This document shows, one piece after another, positions 1-5,450 of a stretch of DNA of 10,269 nt (position 1 is the first letter of the stretch; every line of letters begins with the position of its first letter). Origin of the DNA: Mayfieldus sp038040285. GTDB lineage: Bacteria; Actinomycetota; Thermoleophilia; Solirubrobacterales; 70-9. The position numbers and the translations under genes were made by a program. Location of the stretch: positions 1 to 10,269 of the forward strand of contig JBBPIN010000053.1 of the NCBI GenBank assembly GCA_038040285.1. The letters are read 5' to 3'. The notes beneath the pieces are model-generated. The model ran no database searches and had not been told where the DNA came from. It saw only the letters and a program-made list of their open reading frames with translations.

Positions 1-26
1 TTCTAACCGAGGCAAATCCGCTAAAG

Positions 27-55
27 AAAGGCCCGCTTCGGCGGGCCTTTCCTTT
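27..55. terminator. UUCG-loop intrinsic terminator
   Basis: A perfect 10-bp stem (AAAGGCCCGC at 27-36 with GCGGGCCTTT at 41-50) closes on a TTCG tetraloop. On the plus strand a pyrimidine-rich tail (CCTTTCTCTT) follows. On the minus strand the stem ends in CTTT and is followed by AGCGG. It lies 17 nt or more past the stop of the minus-strand membrane protein gene and so probably ends that transcript. The better T-rich tail is on the plus side, so it may also end a gene lying left of the window. Bidirectional use is inference; the stem-loop is seen directly. Confidence 0.85.
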
Positions 56-72
56 CTCTTGGCCGCGGGAGG

Positions 73-1713
73 TCAGCAGTCGCCCCGGCCGCCGAAGACG
101 CCCCGCAACGCGCGTCCGGGGGTGAAGTCGATGCCGACTCGCACCAAGCCGGGTCGGCCAACCCGCAGCGCTGCCCAATCGCCCGCCGCCTCGACGCAGC
201 CCGGCCCGGACTCGATCGCCCAGAAGGGTGTGTAGTGCTCGCGCACGATCAGGCGCCCTGGCCGCAGCACCTGGACCGCGAAGGACTGGGTTCCGAGCGA
301 GCGCATGCGGCCCGCGCTGTAGCCATCGCCAACGACCAGGGCCCCCGGGTGGCGGACCTCGTAGACGCGCCAGTGGGTCGAGCTCCAGCGGAGCCGCAGA
401 TACGGGGGGGCGCTGAGGATCAGCGCGCGCTCGGCGCGGGCCGAGTAGTCGAGCGGAGCATCCGGCAGCGCCACGTAGCGGACCGCATTTCGCTCCAGCC
501 ACTTCCTGTAGCTGCGCTGCGACAGGTGCGCGTCGTAGAAGATGTCGTCACGGGTCGTGTCGAGCTGGCGAAGCCACCCGCGGGCGAGGTCGAAGGTGGG
601 CGCCAGGTAGGCCGCCTCCCAATGGTTGGACGTAGGTGGCACCTCGATGCGATTGGTGCGCCCGCCGTGGTCGCGTAGCCATCCGCGCAGCGGTTGGTAG
701 TAGGCGGCGGTGATGGATTTGTCTCCGTCGGTTTGCGCGACTGCCCGGATGCCGGCCATCAGCTGCCAGTAGAGGCTGCCGAGCAGGACCAGGGCGACAA
801 GCAATGCGTTCACGCGCGGCCCGCGGGTCAGCAGGATCGCCGCCAGCAGCGGCCCCCCGAACAGAGCACCGAGGCGGATTGCGTTTCCCCCCAACGGATT
901 GGGCAGCAGCCAGGCGGCCGTGGAGGCGAGCAGATACGCGTAGACCACGGCGCGGAACTGGCGCTCGCCCGGCACCCCGCGAGTGATCAACAGCGCCCCC
1001 GCGCACCACAGTGGAACGCCGATGTAGGACGTAAAGGCGAACGGGAACTCGCCGCTCTCCGGGAAGGCGAGGTTGAGACCGATCACGACGCCGAGCGCTA
1101 TCGCACCCACCGCGACCCCGGCCCGGCGCACGCCGCCGCCGACGGAAGCGGCCAGTACGACGCCGCCGAGGAAAACAGCCGCGACCGGGCTGGCCAGCGC
1201 GCAGCCGAGCGCGGCAAGCATTGCCTGGCCCCTCCGCCGCCGTTGCAGGCAGCGCAGCGCCAGTAGGCCGAAAGCCACCCCCATCGCGAAGGTGAGCTGG
1301 CCGCTGACCAGCAGGCTGACCGCCCCGACTCCGAACCAGAGCGTCGCCCAGTGGGCGCGCTCGCCCCAATGCTCGCGGACCAGACGGTCGAAGAGGTAGG
1401 CCGAGAGGACCACCGACAGAGCGCCGACCGTCCGGGCGCCGATCAGCGCCGCGGCCGGGGGCAGCAGGACGCTGTAGGTGAGGGTGTAATGGCCGCCGTA
1501 CCAGCTGCCGTTCCAGATCGCGAAGCCGCCGTGCTCGAAGAGCTCGGTGCGGAAGGTCTGCGCCGCGAGATCGCGGACGTGCGGGTCCCAGAGCAGGACG
1601 ATGGTGGTGAAGGCGAGGCTGAGGGCGACCGCCGGCAACCAGCTCAAACGACTAACGGGAACCGCTCCGGCGGGGGAAGGATGGCTGCCCTGTGGCTCGC
1701 GCATGTGGGGCAT
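73..1713 (-). CDS. Large polytopic membrane protein, GT-C glycosyltransferase-like (function unproven)
   Basis: This is a 546-aa protein if started at ATG 1713. The first transmembrane segment covers about residues 22-41. An outside loop follows with acidic and aromatic residues (D43, D48, E57, then WNGSWYGGHY around 67-75), and then roughly nine to ten further hydrophobic helices to about residue 325. The last 220 residues are mostly soluble and contain W- and Y-rich segments such as HWRVYEV; the protein ends in Cys. Many helices, an early acidic loop and a C-terminal outside domain are the layout of GT-C lipid-linked sugar transferases, but I see no diagnostic family motif. The start is uncertain. 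The frame stays open to 1887, but its N-terminal part would cover the promoter of the divergent gene and does not look like protein. ATG 1713 and ATG 1704 both lack a clear Shine-Dalgarno. A GATAAT box at 1732-1737 favours 1713 with a very short leader. It is transcribed away from the ABM-like gene. Confidence 0.75.
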   Translation of the reverse strand: MPHMREPQGSHPSPAGAVPVSRLSWLPAVALSLAFTTIVLLWDPHVRDLAAQTFRTELFEHGGFAIWNGSWYGGHYTLTYSVLLPPAAALIGARTVGALSVVLSAYLFDRLVREHWGERAHWATLWFGVGAVSLLVSGQLTFAMGVAFGLLALRCLQRRRRGQAMLAALGCALASPVAAVFLGGVVLAASVGGGVRRAGVAVGAIALGVVIGLNLAFPESGEFPFAFTSYIGVPLWCAGALLITRGVPGERQFRAVVYAYLLASTAAWLLPNPLGGNAIRLGALFGGPLLAAILLTRGPRVNALLVALVLLGSLYWQLMAGIRAVAQTDGDKSITAAYYQPLRGWLRDHGGRTNRIEVPPTSNHWEAAYLAPTFDLARGWLRQLDTTRDDIFYDAHLSQRSYRKWLERNAVRYVALPDAPLDYSARAERALILSAPPYLRLRWSSTHWRVYEVRHPGALVVGDGYSAGRMRSLGTQSFAVQVLRPGRLIVREHYTPFWAIESGPGCVEAAGDWAALRVGRPGLVRVGIDFTPGRALRGVFGGRGDC

Positions 1714-1731
1714 GCGGGACAAGGGCGGTGC

Positions 1732-1737
1732 ATTATC
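1732..1737 (-). promoter_or_regulatory. Possible -10 box for the membrane protein gene
   Basis: The minus strand reads GATAAT here, one base from TATAAT, about 18 nt upstream of ATG 1713. No convincing -35 is seen at the expected distance (TGATGG at spacing 17). If real, the RNA would start around 1725 and leave a leader of about 12 nt, which agrees with the missing Shine-Dalgarno. Weak evidence. Confidence 0.3.
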
Positions 1738-1788
1738 CCTGAGCGCCCGGATTGCCATCACCACGATGTGAAGAGCATGTTTCGGGGA

Positions 1789-1817
1789 TTGACCGCGGCG
1801 ATCCCTGCGCATAGATT
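1789..1817 (+). promoter_or_regulatory. Sigma70-type promoter of the ABM-like gene
   Basis: TTGACC (1789-1794) and TAGATT (1812-1817) are separated by exactly 17 bp, a good match to the housekeeping -35/-10 consensus. Transcription would begin near 1824 and leave a leader of about 70 nt before the ATG at 1896. No other gene start lies between them. It is the best promoter visible in the window. Confidence 0.65.
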
Positions 1818-1895
1818 CGCACTGCAAATAGCGACATGGCACGCGCCCGGTGGGGGGGCCGGCCGGCGGCCAGCGCCCGATTCCCAAGGAGACTC

Positions 1896-2195
1896 ATGCA
1901 CGCACGAACAGGCAGTTTCCAGCTGTTCCCGGAGAAGCTCGACGAGGCGGTCAACGCCTTCGAGTCGAACGACCTGCCCCAGTACAAGGACCAAAACGGC
2001 TACAAGGGCTTCACCCTGTTGGTGAATCGTCAGAACGGCAAGATGATCGGAGTCTCGTTCTGGGAGAACGAGTCCGACATCGCGGCCAGCGACGAGCTCG
2101 GCAGTGCGGCGCGCGACCGCATTCAGCAGATTGCAGGGGGCGAGAGCTCCATCGATCGCGAGGATTGGGAGGTCGTCGTCGACGAGACGGCCTGA
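1896..2195 (+). CDS. Small ABM-like (dimeric alpha/beta barrel) protein
   Basis: A 99-aa soluble protein. The start is set by AAGGAGA at 1886-1892, correctly spaced before ATG 1896; an in-frame upstream ATG at 1836 has no such site and would add an arginine-rich stretch of non-protein character. The pattern is that of the antibiotic-biosynthesis-monooxygenase/YgiN-like fold: an N-terminal strand (TGSFQLFPEKLDEAV), a helix, a central GYKGFTLLVNRQNGKMIGVS strand pair, then FWENESDIAASDE, and a final strand DWEVVVDET. The motif of a G-F-x-x-L strand followed by SFWENESD is typical of this superfamily, whose members range from haem-degrading and quinol monooxygenases to proteins of unknown role. 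No specific substrate can be read from the sequence. It has its own promoter and no operon partner is evident. Confidence 0.85.
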   Translation: MHARTGSFQLFPEKLDEAVNAFESNDLPQYKDQNGYKGFTLLVNRQNGKMIGVSFWENESDIAASDELGSAARDRIQQIAGGESSIDREDWEVVVDETA

Positions 2196-2211
2196 TCCAA
2201 GCCGATGCACG

Positions 2212-2382
2212 ATGGCGGTCGCGATTGAGCGAGCAGGTCGAGGGGCCGATATAGCGGTGGATGGGACTCGGCGGCGAGTTGGCAAGGTCACCGGCCCGCC
2301 GGGCCTGGTGCCCGCCGGCCTGGTCACTGCCGGGATGAAATCCTTCTACGAGTCCGCGAGCAAGCATTCGCAGCAGGGCTGA
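2212..2382 (+). CDS. Doubtful 56-aa ORF in the gap before the NlpC/P60 gene
   Basis: From ATG 2212 to TGA 2380-2382. The first half has poor third-position G/C and looks non-coding. From about 2281 on, the codons are almost all G/C-ending and the product (GLVPAGLVTAGMKSFYESAS in its middle) looks protein-like. No Shine-Dalgarno is visible. The gap from 2196 to 2537 is 342 nt and holds nothing else I can name: no tRNA, no clear terminator, only GC-rich short repeats around 2290-2325. It could be a small gene, the tail of a decayed gene, or chance. I do not recognise the sequence. Confidence 0.25.
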   Translation: MAVAIERAGRGADIAVDGTRRRVGKVTGPPGLVPAGLVTAGMKSFYESASKHSQQG

Positions 2383-2537
2383 GCCGGGCGCCCACCCTCG
2401 GGTCGCGACGTCCAGGCGTGGGCACGGGCGTCGCCTGCAAGGTCCTTCCCACGTTATTGACCACCGCCACCATGCGTGCCCGCGCCTAGTTAGCCTGCCT
2501 GGTCTGCCGGTCCCGCCTTCGGGATCGCGCAGGGCAG

Positions 2538-3785
2538 ATGCGGACCGGCTCATCCGACATCGATCGGGCGGATCGTAGGCGTACCGTCCTCCCCTTGGCG
2601 CTGCTGGTGCTTGCGTCGCTGTGCGCGTTTGCCGTGCTCGCCGGTGGCGCGCCCGCAGCGAGCCTTCAGGAGAAGTTCCAGCACAAGCAGGCGCAGCTCT
2701 CCCACGTGCAGGCCGCCCAGAGCAGCCTCTCGGCGAGCATCGCCGAGCAGAACCGTCAGGTCAACGACCTGATCGGGCAGGTGGCCGCGGTCCGCGCCCA
2801 GGCTGCGGCGGTGGCGCAGAAGCTGGTCGCCAAGCAGGCCGAGCTCGACCGGGCCAGGGTCCAACTGGCGAAGGAACGGCACCACCTGCAGGTCGTGCGC
2901 GCGAGACTGCAGCGGGCGCTCGGAGTCCTGCGGGGAGAGTTGGTCCGCATCTACGAGTCGGGCGATCCCGACACGCTGAGCGTGATCCTCAACTCGGCGA
3001 GCTGGTCCGACGTCGTCGCCCAGAGCGATTACCTCGACGCCTACCAGAACCATTTCGACTCGATCGTGGGTCGCGTGCGGACGCTGCGCGATCAGACTCG
3101 CGCCGCCGTCCAGCGCTTGCGGGCGGCGCGCGACCGCCTTACCGCGGCACGGAACGCGATCGCCGCCCAGAAGCGGGAGATCGACCGCACCCGCGCTGAG
3201 CTCGAGCAGCGTCGTAACCAGCTCGTCGCCGCACGTCGGGCCCGCCAGCGCCAGCTCGACGCCCTGGAGAGTCGCGGACAGCAGCTGGCCGACAACCTGT
3301 CCTCGATCTCCGACCAGCTTCAGACCAGCCCGAGCGGCCCGACCTCGTCGATACCCGCTCCGCTGGCCCCGGGCGACCGGGCGCAGGTGCTGCCGAACGG
3401 AGACGCGGCGGCCCCGGCGAGCGCGCCTGCGGCGGTCAAGGCGGTGATTGCGGCCGGCAACCAGATCAACGAGACCCCGTACATCTGGGGCGGCGGGCAC
3501 GGGTCGTTCACTTCGTCCGGCTATGACTGCTCGGGCGCGGTCAGCTTTGTGCTCAACGCTGGAGGCTTTCTCTCCAGCCCCCTCGACTCGACCGGCCTCG
3601 AGACCTGGGGTACACCGGGCGCCGGGCACTGGATCACCGTCTACGCGAACTCCGGCCACACCTTCGCGGTGATCGCCGGCATCAGCTGGGACACGGTCGG
3701 CGACGTCTCGGGCACCGGCCCGCGTTGGCACACCACGCCCGAGTCCGGCGCCGGCATGATCGCTCGCCATCCGGACGGCTACTAG
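2538..3785 (+). CDS. Secreted coiled-coil NlpC/P60 (C40) peptidoglycan endopeptidase
   Basis: A 415-aa exported cell-wall hydrolase. Residues 1-41 form a signal peptide: basic DRADRRR, a hydrophobic core (about 17-35), and an APAA cleavage area. Residues about 43-260 are a long Q/A/R/L-rich heptad coiled coil, like PcsB/RipA-type regulators of hydrolase activity. A Pro/Ala/Gly linker (about 261-305) leads to an NlpC/P60 domain (about 306-415). The catalytic Cys is C331 in YDCSGAVSF and the catalytic His is H374 in GHTFAVIAG. The usual third polar residue is not an obvious His, Asn or Gln; D385 in SWDTVG is the likely substitute. Members cut stem-peptide bonds such as D-Glu-mDAP. ATG 2538 is the only start that keeps the signal peptide, but the AGGG at 2531-2534 is closer to it than usual. 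The M23 hydrolase gene follows 277 nt later in the same direction, behind its own leader RNA. No ydaO-type motif is seen upstream of this gene. Confidence 0.92.
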   Translation: MRTGSSDIDRADRRRTVLPLALLVLASLCAFAVLAGGAPAASLQEKFQHKQAQLSHVQAAQSSLSASIAEQNRQVNDLIGQVAAVRAQAAAVAQKLVAKQAELDRARVQLAKERHHLQVVRARLQRALGVLRGELVRIYESGDPDTLSVILNSASWSDVVAQSDYLDAYQNHFDSIVGRVRTLRDQTRAAVQRLRAARDRLTAARNAIAAQKREIDRTRAELEQRRNQLVAARRARQRQLDALESRGQQLADNLSSISDQLQTSPSGPTSSIPAPLAPGDRAQVLPNGDAAAPASAPAAVKAVIAAGNQINETPYIWGGGHGSFTSSGYDCSGAVSFVLNAGGFLSSPLDSTGLETWGTPGAGHWITVYANSGHTFAVIAGISWDTVGDVSGTGPRWHTTPESGAGMIARHPDGY

Positions 3786-3831
3786 CGCCCGGAGCCTCGA
3801 TCCGTGTCCGAGCGGCCCTTGCGAGCACCCG

Positions 3832-3851
3832 CAACCTATTGCCGTAGGTTG
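3832..3851 (+). terminator. Small hairpin after the NlpC/P60 gene, possible terminator
   Basis: CAACCTA (3832-3838) and TAGGTTG (3845-3851) form a perfect 7-bp stem with a 6-nt loop, 46 nt after the NlpC/P60 stop. It is followed by GGTTTG, which is only weakly T-rich. It may end the upstream transcript before the riboswitch transcript starts. I cannot place a convincing promoter between here and the aptamer; TTGAAC at 3855-3860 is a -35-like candidate without a good partner. Confidence 0.3.
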
Positions 3852-3879
3852 GGTTTGAACCGACGTCAACGACATACCT

Positions 3880-4058
3880 GCCGAGTCTCTCCGGGCACGC
3901 CCGGCGAGAGCGGGGGAACCACCTGGACCGAGCAACGCGAGGTCCAGAACTCAGGGGCCACGGCCCCGGGGGCGAAACGAAACCGACGGGTTTCGTAGCG
4001 CGGCTCTTTCAGCGCCAGCCCGACAGCTAACCCCGCAGGCTCCGAGAAAGAGAGACGC
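3880..4058 (+). ncRNA. c-di-AMP riboswitch (ydaO-yuaA type)
   Basis: The leader of the M23 gene carries the conserved blocks of the ydaO-yuaA aptamer in order: GAGAGCGGGGGAACCA (3906-3921), GGGGGCGAAAC (3968-3978), a TAGCG joining region (3996-4000), and GACAGCTAACCCCGCAGGC (4022-4040). The class binds cyclic di-AMP and normally turns expression off at high ligand. In Actinobacteria it is known to sit upstream of secreted cell-wall hydrolases (NlpC/P60, M23, Rpf), which is the context here. A possible closing helix pairs GTCTCT (3885-3890) with AGAGAC (4051-4056); the CTCT could instead pair with AGAG at 3907-3910. Outer boundaries are approximate. The element ends only a few nucleotides before the TTG start at 4063. 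Identification rests on motif recognition, not on a covariance-model score. Confidence 0.88.
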
Positions 4059-4062
4059 TTCG

Positions 4063-4932
4063 TTGCGCCACCGCACCGCAAGGCTGAGATTCGTCATTCT
4101 GGCTGTTGCTGCGTGCGCGAGTGCTGGCCTGATGTCGGCCTCGGCCTCAGCGGAAGGTCCGGCCGCCAGTCGCGGCGCCCAGATCTCCGGCGGCGGCGTC
4201 TCAGCGCCGGGCAATCCGGTGGTCCAGAGGGTGGTCTGCAAGACCGGATGCCTGAGCCGGCGCAAGGCCACCCCCGGCGCCGTGATCAAAGTGAAGGGCG
4301 AGTTCCTTGACTACGTCCAGCAGGTGGTCTTTCGCGGCACATCGGGGCCGATGCCGGTCTCCCTGACCTACCGCAGCGCGATCCTCGTGCGCGCGATCGT
4401 TCCCCCCGGAGCGATCAGCTCGAGGCCCTACGTGGTCGACGAACGCGGGACGCGCTCGAACCGCTCGCCGCGCAAGCTGGTCATCCGGCCGGCCCCGGTG
4501 GTCACGCCGGGGGCTGGAGTGTTCCCGGTCCTTGGCCCCCACGACTACGGTGGGCCCGGCGCCCGTTTCGGCGCCCCCCGCAACAGACACACACACCAAG
4601 GGCAGGATGTGACCGCCGCTTGCGGGACACCGCTCGTGTCGGTGATGACGGGGACCGTCCAATTCGCCGGCTACCAATCTGCGGCCGGCAACTACATCGT
4701 GCTCGACAACGACGGCACCGCCGACGACTTCGTCTACATGCATTTGGCTACACCCGCGTATGTGAAGACCGGTGGGGTGGTCGCCGCGGGTCAGCAAATC
4801 GGCGTGGTCGGCGAGACGGGCGACGCCACCGGCTGCCACCTGCACTTCGAGTACTGGCAGGGCGATTGGTACGGGGGCGGTCAGCCGATCGACCCGTTGC
4901 CCTACCTGAAGGCCTGGGACGGCACCGCCTAG
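4063..4932 (+). CDS. Secreted M23 (LytM-type) zinc endopeptidase with IPT/TIG-like domain
   Basis: A 289-aa peptidoglycan endopeptidase. The TTG at 4063 is chosen because it gives a full signal peptide (basic MRHRTARLR, hydrophobic core, ASASA before residue 31) and follows the purine-rich GAGAAAGAGAG at 4044-4054; the next ATG would cut off that signal. Residues about 52-143 resemble an immunoglobulin-like IPT/TIG domain and begin with a CKTGC pair (C59, C63) that could form a disulfide. Residues about 150-285 are the LytM fold with an intact active site: zinc ligands H178 and D182 in HQGQD, H261 as the third ligand, and catalytic H227 (YMHLA) and H259 (CHLHF). C187 and C258 are additional cysteines. 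Such enzymes cut peptide cross-bridges in the wall. Expression is predicted to respond to c-di-AMP through the leader. The decayed rrf2 copy follows 39 nt downstream. Confidence 0.93.
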   Translation: MRHRTARLRFVILAVAACASAGLMSASASAEGPAASRGAQISGGGVSAPGNPVVQRVVCKTGCLSRRKATPGAVIKVKGEFLDYVQQVVFRGTSGPMPVSLTYRSAILVRAIVPPGAISSRPYVVDERGTRSNRSPRKLVIRPAPVVTPGAGVFPVLGPHDYGGPGARFGAPRNRHTHQGQDVTAACGTPLVSVMTGTVQFAGYQSAAGNYIVLDNDGTADDFVYMHLATPAYVKTGGVVAAGQQIGVVGETGDATGCHLHFEYWQGDWYGGGQPIDPLPYLKAWDGTA

Positions 4933-4971
4933 CGGTCGCCGCGGAGCCGATCCGCAACAATCACCGGCCGG

Positions 4972-5200
4972 ATGCGGTTTCAGCAAAGGCCGACTACGCC
5001 GTACAGGCGGTGTTACAGCTTGCCGCCGCCGGCGAGGCCCGGTGAAGGGCGGGACGATCGCCCAGGCCCAGGACATCCCGCTGCGGTTTCTGGAGAACAT
5101 CCTCGACGTGCTCGAGGTGGTCACGCTGGCCGACGTGGTCGAGCGGGTCCTGCCCCCCTCGGTCGTCAAGCTGACCGAGGGGGAGCACTCCAGGACGTTC
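4972..5200 (+). pseudogene. Rrf2-family transcriptional regulator, decayed
   Basis: Fragments of an Rrf2 winged-helix regulator appear in order but in broken frames. ATGCGG at 4972 starts the typical MR-VSAKADYAV opening, but one base is missing after it. SAKADYAVQAVLQLAAAGEA then reads in another frame and stops at TGA 5043-5045. A second missing base restores KGGTIAQAQDIPLRFLENIL, the usual recognition-helix region. Directly after FLENIL comes DVLEVVTLADVVERVLPPSV, which matches the C-terminal helix of the family. The wing (RSQRGxxGGY), the Cys-containing loop region and the middle are absent, an estimated loss of 75-90 residues. Both one-base losses are next to G runs and could be sequencing errors; the internal deletion cannot be explained that way. 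The frame remains open beyond 5200, but the text there is not Rrf2-like. Rrf2 proteins (IscR, CymR) regulate Fe-S, cysteine or redox genes. Confidence 0.8.
5154..5183. terminator. Perfect 11-bp hairpin at the end of the rrf2 remnant
   Basis: CCCCCTCGGTC (5154-5164) and GACCGAGGGGG (5173-5183) are exact reverse complements around an 8-nt loop. Neither side has a T run, which is common for terminators in GC-rich actinobacteria. It lies where the plus-strand hydrolase block meets the minus-strand kinase gene, so it could end transcription from either side. It also overlaps the coding remnant of the C-terminus of Rrf2. Confidence 0.5.
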
Positions 5201-5450
5201 CCGATTCCCGGCACGAAGTACTTCTTCTCGCGCGCCCCGGGTTCGAGGACTGAGCGCTCAACGGTCACCAGGGTGCCCCCACGGCGGCGATGCGGGTGCG
5301 GATGTGATCGATTGGAGTACTCACCATGCTCCTCTAAGGGTTCGACGTCGGTCTGCGGGGTCGTGCCGTTCTCAGCCACACCCTTGAAGCGCAGCGTGGT
5401 GAGCAGCATGAGAGTCAGATGAGAACCGGACGGTCGGACAAGCGCCTCGA
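5201..5450. other. Convergent intergenic region without a recognisable gene
   Basis: This is 250 nt between the rrf2 remnant and the kinase stop codon. The plus frame of the remnant and a minus frame both stay open, as is usual in GC-rich DNA, but neither product resembles a known family. On the minus strand an ATG at 5325-5327 behind AGAGGAG opens a 20-codon ORF ending at 5265; the spacing to the ATG is too short for a normal ribosome site. It may be the start of a lost gene. I see no tRNA and no mobile-element ends. Confidence 0.4.

Noticed and set aside
548..1369. 273-codon open frame overlapping the membrane protein on the same strand
   Set aside because: The other frame encodes regular transmembrane helices, while this one gives an Arg/Gly/Ala-rich product.
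1714..1887. N-terminal extension of the membrane protein
   Set aside because: It adds about 58 residues of non-protein-like sequence, covers the divergent promoter at 1789-1817 and has no ribosome site.
2451..2493. Possible promoter before the NlpC/P60 gene (TTGACC at 2457-2462, TAGTTA at 2487-2492)
   Set aside because: The spacing is 24 bp, too long for a sigma70 promoter, and no better partner is seen for either box.
2550..3935. 461-codon open frame on the minus strand
   Set aside because: It is antisense to the NlpC/P60 gene, whose signal peptide, coiled coil and active site are clear. The antisense product is Arg/Ala/Gly-rich without domains, a usual artefact of GC-rich coding DNA.
5236..5252. 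tRNA T-loop-like GGTTCGAGG
   Set aside because: The flanking bases do not form a T-stem and no acceptor or anticodon arm can be built around it.
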